DNA of 64,000 nucleotides. Origin: Larix kaempferi (taxonomy: Eukaryota > Streptophyta > Pinopsida > Pinales > Pinaceae). Position 1 is the first letter of the stretch. Every line of letters begins with the position of its first letter. Location of the stretch: assembly GCA_027924585.1 (NCBI GenBank), contig BSBM01000764.1, positions 2,381,001 to 2,445,000 of the forward strand, read 5' to 3'. The notes below the pieces were generated by a model. It was not told the origin of the DNA, made no database searches, and saw only the letters and a program-made list of their open reading frames with translations. Below, in pieces: positions 47,846-58,827 of this stretch. A program made the position numbers and the translations under genes.

Positions 47846-48932
47846 TGTTGGAAATATTGTAATTAATGAGATGATAGCATATATGATATGCATCGTCTCT
47901 GTCAAACACTCATTCAGTTTGTATTGTCAGTCAGTCAGTCAGTTTGCGGCCAATCCGGCGCACGCCAAATTAGTATTTATGTGACCGCTTTAGTATTCTG
48001 CATATCAAGAATTCTTAGGTAGAAATTTATTACAGTGTTTAATGAACCCATATAGCTTCGAGGAGAATCCAAATCAATATTCTCTATAAATGAAAATCAC
48101 TCACAGAGATGATAGATAGAGAAAGAGATGTAGGAGTGAAGAGAAGAAGAGAAGAAGTGAAAACCTGTGAAGTGTATAAAGAGCCCAAGCTCTATGTAGA
48201 ACTGTGAAAGATTGAAGTAAAACTCATCTCTCTATAAGTGCAGCAAAGTTACTCTGTGGTAATATATAAGTCTTTAGTTTTATGTATTCATTCTCAAGAA
48301 TGTTGATTTATGCATCCCGTATATCTACTTCATATTGACCTGTGTAAATGTTGTTTACATTTATGGTCTGTAAATCAAATCAAGATTCCAAGTATTTCAC
48401 GGTGGTAAAGGAACTAGTTTAACTGCGCAGTAACTTCTACATAAGTTTTGATTCTTATGTTTTAGCATGAAATACATTTATTCAAAGTTTGTTTAAGTTT
48501 GGGTTATGCACATCTAAATAGGTATGCGAAGGTAACTTGTGCACAGTTAACCTTCGTAAAGATAAAAGAAGTTATGCAAAAGTAATTTGTATGAAGTGAG
48601 AAGCTTATGCAAAGTAAAGTATTTTACGAGTTAGAGAGTTGCACAGCAAAGTTCACCTGCTCAATAGAAAGTCGAAATGCACAGTAAAAAGTAGAAATGC
48701 ACAGTTAACCTACATGTAGTAAAAATTGGAATTGCAAAGGTAATTTCCGCGCAGTTAATTTGTGAAGAAAAGTGTTCGGAAAAATATTTAGAGAAAAGTA
48801 TTTGCTAAGTGAAGCGCAGCTATAAAACAAAGAAAAGAAAGATATTCATTCACTGCATAGGTGAGTGAAATATATTTACTGCACATATCAAATCTTTTTA
48901 CTACATGGGGTGTTTCCCCCTTTTCCCCTTGA
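47846..48932 (+). repeat. E6 3' LTR, copy B (1,087 bp)
   Basis: Starts TGTTGGAAATATTG and ends ccccttga. Matches the 5' LTR with several percent differences and a few small indels (for example one gcgcaggtaatcatc unit lost near 48675). Confidence 0.92.
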
Positions 48933-48937
48933 GTTCT

Positions 48938-51401
48938 ATGCAACCAAGGTAAAGCGTGGGAAGAACTCATTATGTCATTTAAGAACTTGACAACTCAAAG
49001 ACACTAAGATAAAATTCCAACATGAATTATATTCCATGTCATCCAAGTAACTTAACAATTAGCAGAGATAACATGTCAATTACTGAGCATGCTACCATTC
49101 GTCAGAAATGAACAAGACAAGAGAAGGTTGTAATCTACCGCAATCTGTTTGCAATCAAAGTCAGGTTGTAACGAATTTGAAAGGGATAAGGAGGACACCG
49201 AATATGTCAATTGAAGAGGATAGATCTACTTTTCATTGCCATAAAATTAAATGATGCTTTCGGTTCATAAATTTAGCTTTCAACCTGCAAAGAACGCATC
49301 ATTCCTATTTCCACTAAGCCAAAAAATGAACGTTGAATACCATTAATATTTTGCATAATTTGAACTTGATAATACCGAGATATTGCTGGATCATATCGCT
49401 CAAAAGTGAAGTGCCATAGATATCTTCATGATGTATCAATATTTAAATAAAGTGACATCTCACGTGGAATACCATGAAGACAATACAGTTGCCAGTAAGA
49501 CCAAAATTTTCTGCAAAGAGATTGTTGAGTTTGTTCAACCGCCCGTGAGAAGCTCTAAGTATGTTGATTGCGTGTTAATCAAAGAAGAATAATAGGATGA
49601 CGGGTTAACTGAGATAGTTGGGAATATTCTACAATAATTGATTCGTCATTAAGATGAAAATGATCCTTATCAATTTGTTATACCAGATATCGTAAATTAA
49701 TATTTCCCAGTGCTACCATGAGCTATCACTGCATAGTCACCAAAACTGGTGAGCTAAGAAATCTGCCGCATTAAATCAACCTTGCCGAACCAATTGCTCG
49801 ATGTTTTCTCATGATACCCCAGCTAGAAGAATCGAATCTCCATGTTCTAGATCTTGATGGAGTAAAAGGGAAAACTCTTTATCTTTTTTTTCATTTGAAC
49901 TATTTTCATTCACTGTTGTTCATCTACACATTGTTAATGTTATATATTTTGATGTGCAGGTTTGTTGGCAAATGCGTGGAGGATGCCAGCATGGAGGTTC
50001 AAACGTAGGTTGCAGGAAGAAATGAATATAACAAAACCAAATTCCCGTCATTTTTCAGGAGATAAATTTCGGCAGCAAACTGCAGACAAATGAAGGCGAA
50101 ATTACGAATTTCGAGACATGGGTTTTTAGCAGAATGGTCTCATTTGGCTAAGTCATGTGGAATTTTCTCAAAAAAGAGAACCATTTGGGAGGTTTTCCAA
50201 GTACATTGGACACGTTTTCTCTAATTACGTCTAGCATGGAAAATCAGTTCAATTTTTGTTGGTTTCATTGCCTATAAAAACATAAGCAATTCAATTGTAA
50301 TGGAGGTGGCTGCAGAATAGAGAGACTGTGTTTTTCTTTGTTCTATTATGCTGTAACTGGAGAGGAGTATTGAGAAACTACTTGTTGAAATTGAATACAT
50401 TTTCTGGTTTCAATTGATCTGCTAGAGTTTTCTTCGTGGATGTTGTCAGACTAGTATTTCAAAGACTGGTATCGCTCTTTGTTTTCAATTTTTGGAGCCT
50501 TTAATATATATTTCAATAGCTAATTTTCTCATGTTAAATCTATATGCAGTCATACTATGTTATTATTGCATTATTGTTAATTGAATTACTCTTATCACAC
50601 AATTTTAGTGTTTGATACAGAAACTGCTATAACCATTTCATTTCAAATGCCTGTTGATGATATTGATTAAGTAGTATTATATTTCATAACTTGTTATCGA
50701 TTGCATCTATATTTTCATATGGTGTTTTGATTAATAAGTGATTCAAATTTATATTCAAACATCTAGTATTGAACATTAATTATTCATTGACAATTTCATT
50801 ACAGAATAGATGAAATGGTTTCTCTTTTTATTTTTCTGTTTTTGTAAATCTTATTAAACAGAGTGATTTTTTATGATAATAATTCTGATAATTTTCTATC
50901 TGGAATTATATCGTTTATTTCCCTTTGTTATCTTTAATTGTTAATTGGTAGTTAGTATAATCAATTAATTTGCTCTCAGCTGAGATAGGAGATTAGTTTA
51001 GTTTTAATTCATAGTTTTAGCTTAGATTTTTAGGTTTAGGTTTAGTTTTAGCAACTGTTAAATAGATTTTAGTTAGATTAGTTGTTGAACATCTGAAAAA
51101 CTGTTTTTCTTAGTCAGAATCAAAACAAACAAACAAAAACCAAAACAAGAGACTTTCACTAAGAAAGCAAAATTAAAATAACTTAGACTTAGAAATTAAC
51201 ATTAGGAATTAGTTTGACTTTAGGCTAACATAGGAAATGTTTTGCTGACTTTTCATATTCTCCTTAAGAGGATACAATTCAGCTGGTAGCAGGACCACAA
51301 CCTACAAGATTGAGTTTAGTTAAACATACCGGAAGCTGCAGTAAGCAACGTGTGTGGGCTTGATCTCCTCAGTTGGCCTCATTCATAAAATCGGGCCAAC
51401 A
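48938..51401 (+). other. E8 right part, non-coding
   Basis: No recognisable gene. A 65-codon open stretch at 49811-50008 is unsupported. TATA-like tataaaaa at 50273-50280, followed by about 1.1 kb that would be R-U5 if E8 is an LTR. Near 51000-51060 the words ttttagttttag and gtttaggttta repeat. Ends GGCCAACA. Confidence 0.65.
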
Positions 51402-51712
51402 GTACCCTACAGAAGAATTGAATGCCAATGACAACAATTTATGTTTTAATTTTTCATTCAACGCTATGAATGCCACACGTACTTGGGATAGAATAATTTT
51501 AAGCTCTCCTTACATGTTGCATGCTATGTTATGGTTTGAGCAAAGAGAACTATAGCACTCTAGGAAGCTTTTGTTCTCAATAGTTGATTAAGGACCCTAG
51601 CTGCTTCTTATCTATAGCTCTCCCCCTAGATCTTGTTATACATAATAACTCTATGGTATGAGAGAGTAGAGGATGGATTGTGAAGCATAAGTAAAACATA
51701 GGAAGACCATCC
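51402..51712. repeat. dispersed repeat H, right part
   Basis: From gtaccctacag to about aggaagacca it matches 59490-59800 with a few percent differences. It continues H across the E8 insertion point. Function unknown. Confidence 0.8.
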
Positions 51713-52530
51713 TGTAGTCAAGAATTGAATGATTTTCTCATAGTGGTCATCGACCATTCCAATCTAAAATAATTGCGCATCTAGTAAGCCCTCATCAATG
51801 CTTCTGGGTTCTTCTCCTGACTCAATTCAGGACAGGTGATTAAGCCCGACGTTCAGTCATCCTGGTTTCACAATGATCTCAAAGTCAAATTAATGAAACA
51901 AAAGCAACCAACGACATATTCCCCCCCAACACAGGCTTGTTGACCAAATATTTAAATGGTGAGTGATCAGTAAACATCTTGAAATGGCCTACAAGTAGGT
52001 AGTGGAAAAATTTCTGGAGTGCGTAGACCATGGATAGCCCTTCCCTTTCTGTTGTCATGTAGTTATTCTCCGTAGTAGACAGCTTCCTTCTTGCGAATGC
52101 GATTGGATGATCGATTGCTCCTTATCCTGGCTGGGCCAATACCACCCCTAGTGTGACTGATGAGGCGTCCACATTAACATGGAATTATTTTGTCCAATCG
52201 GAAAATAGTAATATTGGTGCTACGACCATCTTTGCTTTCATTATATAGAGGCTCTTCTGGCACTGTTCATTCCACTAAAACTTCGCATCCTTTTTTAACA
52301 ATTTTTCCATTGGCGTTATGATCGTCGCATACCCTTTGATAAATTTTCTGTAATACCCAGTATGCCCCAATTTCACCCTTAACTTCTTTACTGTCATCGA
52401 AGGCGGTAAGTCGACAATAATTGCAATCTTTGTTGGATCAACCAGCATCCCTTATTTGCATAAAATGTGTCCTAACAGAATCTCGAATGGAGCACAGAAG
52501 ATGCACTTCTTCAAATTTAATGAAATTTGA
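51713..52530 (-). pseudogene. E9: Ty3/gypsy RT/RNase H fragment
   Basis: Minus strand. RT tail with LNLKKCIFCAPFEILLGHI and LGHTGYYRKFIKGYA, RNase H start VNVDASSVTLGVVLAQPG, then EGLSMVYALQKFFHYLL, FTDHSPFKYLVNKPVLGG and, in another frame, FEIIVKPG and LLDAQLF near the linker to integrase. This is typical plant Ty3/gypsy pol. Several stops and at least one frameshift; protease, the RT catalytic motif and integrase are absent. The fragment abuts H on one side and an LTR-like repeat (E10) on the other. Confidence 0.85.
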
Positions 52531-52909
52531 TGTTGTGAGGAACCTGCAACAATCAATTGATAAAATGCACGATATTAGATCACCAAATATTTTTATTCAT
52601 CGTGGGGCACTTCGAGGGGGCAACCTCCTTTCAGCAAGCTCAATACAAATAACTTCACGGTGCCTTCATTGGCCTCAACAAAAAACTATATACTAAGTCT
52701 AGGCACCAATACTATGGATCAATACCATGGAACATATAATACTACAGGACGACTTACAAACCATGTGCGTCCAATACTATGGATCAATACTATGGGCTAA
52801 TACAAAATATGGATCAACATATAATACTACGGGACGACTTACAAAGCATATGCGTCCAACAAAAATATACTAACAATGTAAAGAGAGAGGTTGACATGGG
52901 TTCCTAACA
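52531..52909 (-). repeat. probable E10 3' LTR (379 bp)
   Basis: Runs TGTTGTGAGG to TTCCTAACA on the plus strand and abuts a tcccccccccctag tract, a polypurine tract when read on the minus strand. It interrupts E9 RT. An internal tandem duplication of about 120 bp repeats tatggatcaata, then catataatactac, then ggacgacttacaaa (near 52715-52770 and 52800-52850). The partner LTR is missing, so the outer boundary is inferred. Confidence 0.6.
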
Positions 52910-54477
52910 TCCCCCCCCCCTAGAAAAAGATTTGTCCTCAAAGCTTTAGATGTGGAAATTGTTGTTGAATCTGAAGGAGTGGTTCCTATGTAGCATCCTC
53001 TAGTTACATTCAACACCACTGAATTAAGATCTCTATGATAGATCAAGAGAGAAGTTGACGAGTGCACTTATTGAGGACGGTATTCGGCTCCAAAAGGATG
53101 GATCCTTCATTATTCAGTTCTGTTAAAATAGTTTGTCCTCTAATGTTGGTGTCAAGAAATTTCGTCAGACAAGAGATATGAAGTACTCGATGAATGCAGG
53201 AAGAAGGAGGAAGTTCCAATTTATAAGCAACGAACCCAATATTCTAAAGAACCTTATAGGGCCCATAGAAATTTGGAGTGAGCTTATGACGCCCTTTGAG
53301 TTTCAGGGAGGATTTCTGAAGAAAAACCATATCACTTGCTTGAAAAGTGCGCTCAGAACGGTGCTGATCGGTTTGTTGTTGCAGTCGAATTCTCGCAAGT
53401 TAAGATTGTCCTGCAAAATACGAAGAATCTGATCGCAATTTCGAAGAATCGAGTCAATTTCCTGAACTAGTGAACTGTTGAGGGTGCAGGGAAGAAGAAC
53501 TGGTAGTGCCTGACCATAGATTTCTTCATATGGAGTCATTTTAGATGCAGTATTGTACCACTAGATCCCTTCAAGGAAATCGCTAGAAATATTTGTCCAA
53601 ATCTGTTTAGGGATGGGCAAGGGTTCGAGCAATCTTGGAAGGAGTGTCGTGTCACCCTTGTTGACCTAGAAAGTATCACATGCAACCACCATCTGTTGAA
53701 TTTTCCTTTTCATTCCCTGCCAAAAGAAATTACACTGTGCCCGCTCATACGTTTTGAGGAACCCAGAGTGCCCTGCTGATGGAGAAGCATGGAGTTCATA
53801 GAAGACATATCCATGTTGAACATATTGCAACCAAATAGGCATAGAAATAGATGAAAGAGAAACTTGGTCATAAAATTTGCGAGAAAGAGCATCCGCCACC
53901 AGATTGTCCTTACCCTTCTTATAACTGATCTCATAAGAATAACCCATGATTTTGTGAAGCCATTTCAGTTGTGCTAGGGAGGAGACCTGTTGTATCAGGA
54001 ATTTTTTCAGACTCTAGTGATTAGTCTTGATGCATAAATAATTCCCTAATAGGTATGATTGCCACTTCTATACTGCATGCAAAATAGCTATCATTTCCTT
54101 CTCAGATGTAGAGGCAGCTAAATTCTTACCAGAAGGGTCGCTGGAAGGTGACAATCCCACTGGTTTAGAAAAGACACCTGCATATCTATCCAAAATGTGT
54201 TGTAGATCCAAGGTATTAGTGGAGACCATTGATGGGTGCATCTGAATGGAATGGAGCTGAGCAATGACACCATGTGAATTCTTCTTAAGGATCTTTTCTA
54301 GGTGATGTTAACAGATGATGCGGAGAGACCTTGGTTGAAATCCCTTTAATGTCTGTTTCTTCCCATTGATTGAAAATTGCATCCAAAGTTAAGCAAAATC
54401 CCATAAGATGGGGCCAAGTTTGCGTAACCATTGAGCGCCCAAAACCACATAACATCCGCCTAAGGACAAGGAAAACA
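52910..54477 (-). pseudogene. E10: Ty3/gypsy pol remnant lacking RT and integrase core
   Basis: Minus strand, read from high to low coordinates. Protease end with VVLGAQWLRKLGPILWDFA at about 54390-54450; then, after a deletion near 54130-54200, RNase H with KEMIAILHAVQKWQSYLLG and YKKGKDNLVADALSRKF (53880-54110); integrase zinc region (HASPSAGHSGFLKTYERA, FFWQGMKRKIQ; 53666-53810); WTNISSDFLEG near 53610, then a jump to MTPYEEIYGQALPVLLP (53539). The whole RT catalytic part and the DDE core of integrase are missing. The 52910-53300 tail is non-coding. Confidence 0.85.
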
Positions 54478-55165
54478 TGTTAGGATATCTCACCATTACT
54501 TTTTATGTTTGCATGCATCCCAGTCATCAGTGAGGTGTCACCCAGCACCTAGTCCCCAGTTTGTTAGCCCTAAGAGCTTCTTTCCATGCAGTTCTATCCC
54601 TCCTAGTCAGTAATGCACCCTCTTTTCACCTACCACATGTTAAAGGTGCCTTGTCTCACCTACCACCAGTGACACTTCAGTTAGTTAGCTTGATTTGTGA
54701 ATATTTCCTTGATTTAAGGACTGGTTGACTAGTTAGCTTACTGAAACACTCCGTTGGACCTCCAGTGAGACTAGATTTCCAGTTCTGACTCCATTCAGCT
54801 CCTCATGCGCCCTCCTTGGATTCTCCTTCACTCCATTAGTGCTCCATGCACCAGTTACACCTACCTACATTTAGTTAGACTCAATTTGACACCTAGTTGA
54901 CCGTTACTTGTGCATTGATGAATCCACTCATATGATGATGACGACTCCTAGTGGAGCCAAGCTATTCCATGCAGGCTATTCAAATGACCTCCTTGGTTAA
55001 TTTGAATCATTTAGTCATTATGACTGCACAATGTATTGTATTCTAATTTTGAGTTCAATAGAGCACTACTGCAATTCTCTTGCACAGTTTACACATATTA
55101 TTCTTTATGCATATGTTGTAATTGATTTTCTTATTCAATTAGATATGTTGTGCTTCAATTTCACA
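54478..55165 (+). repeat. E7 5' LTR (688 bp)
   Basis: TGTTAGGATATC to CAATTTCACA, followed at once by the primer site. Boundaries rest on the TG..CA ends and the primer site, not on a second copy. Confidence 0.8.
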
Positions 55166-55182
55166 TGGTATCAGAGCCATGG
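55166..55182 (+). promoter_or_regulatory. E7 primer-binding site
   Basis: tggtatcagagccatgg directly after the LTR; a perfect iMet-tRNA-type site. The leader 55183-55496 is non-coding. Confidence 0.92.
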
Positions 55183-55496
55183 CAGGAACAAGAATTCTTT
55201 TCTGCAGGGATTATTCATGAATATTGAGTGGTTTTTGCTCAAAAATATTGCAACAGTGGCATGCATTCTCTCTCTTGCATTGACTATTCTTGAAAATTTT
55301 CTTCCAACTCCACACCAGAAGATGAGAGTTTCCACATAATTCTTGGATTCGAATCATTGGATCTTCAAGCTTGCTTGATTGTCTTATGCCGGGTGTGATG
55401 CAACTTGAAAAGTGTGGGTTGTCGACCTTATAGTTCTTGTTTTCTTGTGATTTGCAGGTTATTCTACTCCTCCATTGCATTCGCTCTTCTTGAAAT

Positions 55497-56342
55497 ATGG
55501 ACACTTCTTCATCAAATATCCTCACTCCCTTCAACTATTATCAGTGGAAGGCTAATATGGAGATAATGTTGTGCTCTAAAGTTTTCTACAGAGTCACCAT
55601 GGGCCTTGAGGTTGATGCTACATCAGTAGTAGAGGGCAAAATATTTCAATAAGCTTGATGAAGCTTATGGTTTCCTTTGTCTCAGCATCTCTAAGGATCT
55701 TCTTTTCCATATCAGTGGATTGACTACTCTGAAAGAGGTATGGGAGAAACTTGCCACACTCTTTGGCAAGTAGGATGAGATGAGATCCTATAAGCTTGAA
55801 AAAGAGTTGATTGCACTCAGTCCGAAAAATTTCGAGACCATCAATGACTTCTTCACTAAGTTTAAGAGCTTGGTTATGCTATTGAAGAAATGTGGCATGG
55901 AAAAGGAGGATAAGCAATTGATTTTATGCATCCTTACAAAGCTTGGTAAAGAGTATTTAGTTTTTGTTTCAACTTTCAATATGGGAAAGCTCACAATTCC
56001 TAATTGGAAAATTCCTACCTTAAATGCTTCATTGAAACCTTGACAAAGGAGCATGATAAGCTTGTTCAAATTGGGACCATATGCTCCAAATATCAAGCCT
56101 TTTTTGCTGGAGGATCCAAATCTACGAATGGCGAAGGGAAGCAAAAGAAAGAGAATCCAAAGTTTGATCCTTCCAAGCAAAGAGAGAAAACCAAGCAGTC
56201 GGATGAGCCATCTAGTTCAAGAAACAAGCAAAAGGGAAAAGAGGGAAAAGGGAAGACTAAATGTTCTTATTGCAACAAGGGATTTCATCTTGAAAGTTCA
56301 TGCATGAAGAAGAGCATATATCAGATGGCCCTTCTCTTATAG
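55497..56342 (+). pseudogene. E7 gag (broken)
   Basis: ATG at 55497 opens a copia gag N-terminus (FNYYQWKANMEIML) that frameshifts near 55640. The centre continues in 55780-56043 (LEKELIALSPKNFETINDFF) and the C-terminus in 56004-56342, with a CCHC knuckle CSYCNKGFHLESSC at 56262-56303. Three frames are needed to follow it, so at least two indels have occurred. Confidence 0.85.
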
Positions 56343-56417
56343 AAAAACAACATAACCCTTCCTGATGGTGCAAGGAAGAAGGAGAAAAATGATCACCCTA
56401 AAAGAGGTCATGCACTC

Positions 56418-57354
56418 ATGGCAACTGTTTCGAATTCCACAAATCTACTCATTGATTCTGGAGCTTCGAACCACATGGTTGCAAATAAATATTCTCTATC
56501 ATCATTTGACCCCAACAACACCATCTCCATCCACATGGGAGATGCCTCTCAAATTTCTTCAAAGGGAAAAGGAACCATTCATTTAGAGCATGACAATTTT
56601 TCACAATGTTCTCTATGTATCCTCCTTAGATTCGAATCTTCTTTCCGTATATCAAATGACACACACTGGTTCAACAAAGAAAGTTGTATTCTGCCCTAAC
56701 AAAGTTGAAATTTCTGGTATTGCAAGTGGAGAACTCATTGCGGTAGGAAAATCCAACCATGCTGCAAAAGCATATGAGTTTTCACACTTTTTACCACATG
56801 AAAATCCCACTGCTCTTCTAACTCATGGAAATGAGTTTAGTAGGATATGGAATGAGAGGTTTGGACACATAAATTATAAATATTTGCAGCTGCTACAGAA
56901 AAATTCCATGGTTGATGGCCTTTCGAAGATTAAATCCTCGAAGGGAATATGCAAATGTTGCATCATTGGGAAGCACCTTGAGCACAAATTTGACCAAGGA
57001 AAAGCTAGCAGAGCTTCTTCTATTTTGGGACTGATACATTTTGATATTAGCGGTCCACTGCCACATACCTCCATGAATGGCCCAAGGTATGTTCTGACAT
57101 TTATCGATGACTTCTCCAGATTCACTTGGGTCTTCTTTCTCAAAAACAAGTCAGAAGTGCTAGAAAAATTTAAGATTTTCAAGGCTTCTGTTGAGACTGC
57201 CACCGAGAGAAAGATCAAAGCTCTAAGAGATGATAATGGAGGTGAATATATCAAATCAGAGCTACTGCAACTTTGTGTTGAAAGTGGCATTCAGATCCAA
57301 CACACAGTTCCCTACACACCTCAGCAGAACGGTGTAGCAGAAAGGAAGAGCTGA
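56418..57354 (+). pseudogene. E7 protease and integrase (broken)
   Basis: Protease LLIDSGASNHMVANKY at about 56448-56495. A frame change near 56600 leads into 56590-57354: pre-integrase RIWNERFGHINY with a C..C pair (CKCCIIGKH), integrase LIHFDISGPLP, FIDDFSRFTWVFFL, RDDNGGEY and GVAERKS, so the three acidic catalytic positions remain. TGA at 57352-57354 stops the frame just after the last Glu. Confidence 0.88.
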
Positions 57355-58827
57355 TCACTGAAGGAGATGGCAACCTATATGATTGAGTCAAAAGGTTTGG
57401 CTGAAAATATTTAGGCCGAGGCCATGAATGTTGTTGCATACATTCAAAACAGATTTCCACATTCATCTTTGATAGATACTACTCCTTTAGAAGCCTACAC
57501 TGGTCACAAACCTGATGTGTCCAATTTCAGGGTTTTTGGCTCGACTACTTGGGCTAGAATTATGATTGAAAAGATAAAATCTTTATATCTGCAACGTGTT
57601 GAGTGCATCCTAATTGGATATGATTAAGAATCAAATGGCTACAAACTCTTGGATATCAGATCCAAAAATATAATCATTGATCGAAGTGTCAGATTTGAAG
57701 AACCGCTTCAAAATCTAGAGCTAGTCGAGAAAGAAACTGTTGATTTACCGCTTGTACAAGAAGAATATTTCGGAGAAGATCATGAAAGTTTTGGTTCTGA
57801 TATTTCTGATATCTTATCAAACCTTGATTAACATGAAATATCAGGTTCAGAAGCTGATCGATATGTGCCCCAATAGTTTCCAAAGTGGGCCCAAAATACT
57901 CTCAATTCAGCTGGTTCTAACATTGAAAATCCTGCCGATCCAAGGAGAACTCGAGCAGACTTTCAAAGAGAAGGTATGGCTCTTTCATGTTTTGATCATT
58001 TACTGTATGAGAAATTTTTTTTGATGATAGTTTCAGATCCTAAATCATATTATCATTCCCACCGAGATCCGAGATGGAAAACCGCCATGGATGAAGAGTG
58101 CAGTTCTCTTCAAAAGAATGCTACATGGGAGCTAGTTTCTCTTCCACCTGGGAGGAAATTACTCCAATGTAAATGGGTCTATCGCACAAAGGTTGCTGAT
58201 GATGGCTCAACCTAAAAATACAAAACTAGGTTGGTTGCAAAAGGCTTCTCCCAATTCCAAGGAGTGGACTACACCGAGACATTTGCACCAGTTGCAAAGA
58301 TGGATTCTATCCGCCTAGTTTTGGCTATTTCCGCATCTAAGCACTGGGAAGTGCACCATATGGATGTGAAGAGTGAATTTATTCATGGATATTTGAAAGA
58401 GGATATTTACATGAAGCAGCCTGAAGGATACATATCAGATCTAACATTAGTGTGCAGATTGAAGAAATCATTGTATGGATTAAAACAGGCCCCAAGAGCT
58501 TGGTACGCAAAGATGGACTCCTTCCTTCTGTCACAGAATTTTGCAAGATGCAAATCAGATACAAATGTGTACCTACAACAACATGAATGTAATTTGTTGA
58601 TTATTTTCATTTATGTTGATGATCTTTTGATAACTGGAAGCAGTCTTGCTTCAATCGACAAGTTAAAAACTGCTTTAAATCTAGCTTTTGACATGAGTGA
58701 TTTGGGCTTGTTGAAGCAATTCCTTGGGCTTGAGATTGCTCGAAACTTCGATGGGATCACCATATCTCAGGAAAAATATGTTTCAGACCTGCTAAACAAA
58801 TTTAATATGTCAAATTGTAAGGCATCC
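57355..58827 (+). pseudogene. E7 integrase C-terminus and reverse transcriptase, truncated
   Basis: 57424-57627 (IQNRFPHSSLIDTTPLEAY, FRVFGS) and 57649-57831 (integrase C-terminus) are separated by a stop. RT begins at 57976-58215 (SLQKNATWELVSLP, KWVYRTKVADDGS) and, after TAA at about 58213, continues at 58231-58827 with GVDYTETFAPVAKMDSIR, HHMDVKSEFIHGYL, YGLKQAPRAWY and YVDDLLITG (58612-58638). Ends at NMSNCKAS, where repeat H begins. Confidence 0.9.

Larger units (their letters stand above)
38111..48348 (+). repeat. 10.2-kb tandem segmental duplication, copy B
   Basis: Second copy, in direct orientation and directly adjacent. At 48346-48348 (tgtgtaaa) it runs on into the remainder of the E6 3' LTR, which shows that the original, unduplicated arrangement continues at the right. 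The junction shares only about aaa, pointing to end joining with short homology rather than recombination between long repeats. Confidence 0.93.
42313..48932 (+). mobile_element. E6 copy B: structurally complete copia element
   Basis: 5' LTR 42313-43420, primer site 43423-43438, gag, pol, polypurine tract ending 47845, 3' LTR 47846-48932, TSD GTTCT on both sides. Total 6,620 bp. It is the parent arrangement; copy A lacks the right half of the 3' LTR. The coding region is interrupted by many stops and some frameshifts, mostly shared with copy A. Confidence 0.94.
40731..51401 (+). mobile_element. E8: TG..CA insertion, about 4.0 kb without E6, probably a solo LTR
   Basis: Begins TGTTGACACC at 40731 and ends GGCCAACA at 51401. 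GTACC lies on both sides (40726-40730 and 51402-51406). The third copy of H (59490-59494) has a single GTACC with no insert. Removing E6 leaves about 4,046 bp with no coding similarity. A TATA-like tataaaaa at 50273-50280 fits an LTR promoter in plus orientation. I find no second LTR copy, so a very long solo LTR is the simplest reading; a decayed whole element is possible. Confidence 0.75.
54478..58827 (+). mobile_element. E7: Ty1/copia element, 3'-truncated
   Basis: Plus-strand copia element inserted in E10 protease. It has a 5' LTR (54478-55165), primer site, gag, protease, integrase and most of RT. At about 58828 the RT frame switches abruptly to repeat H; the RT end, RNase H, polypurine tract and 3' LTR are absent. 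No second LTR, so age and TSD cannot be estimated. Confidence 0.9.

Noticed and set aside
49811-50008. 65-codon frame in E8 as a gene with an intron-like tgtgcag boundary
   Set aside because: Only a splice-site-like word; no similarity or codon pattern, and it lies in an LTR-like insertion.
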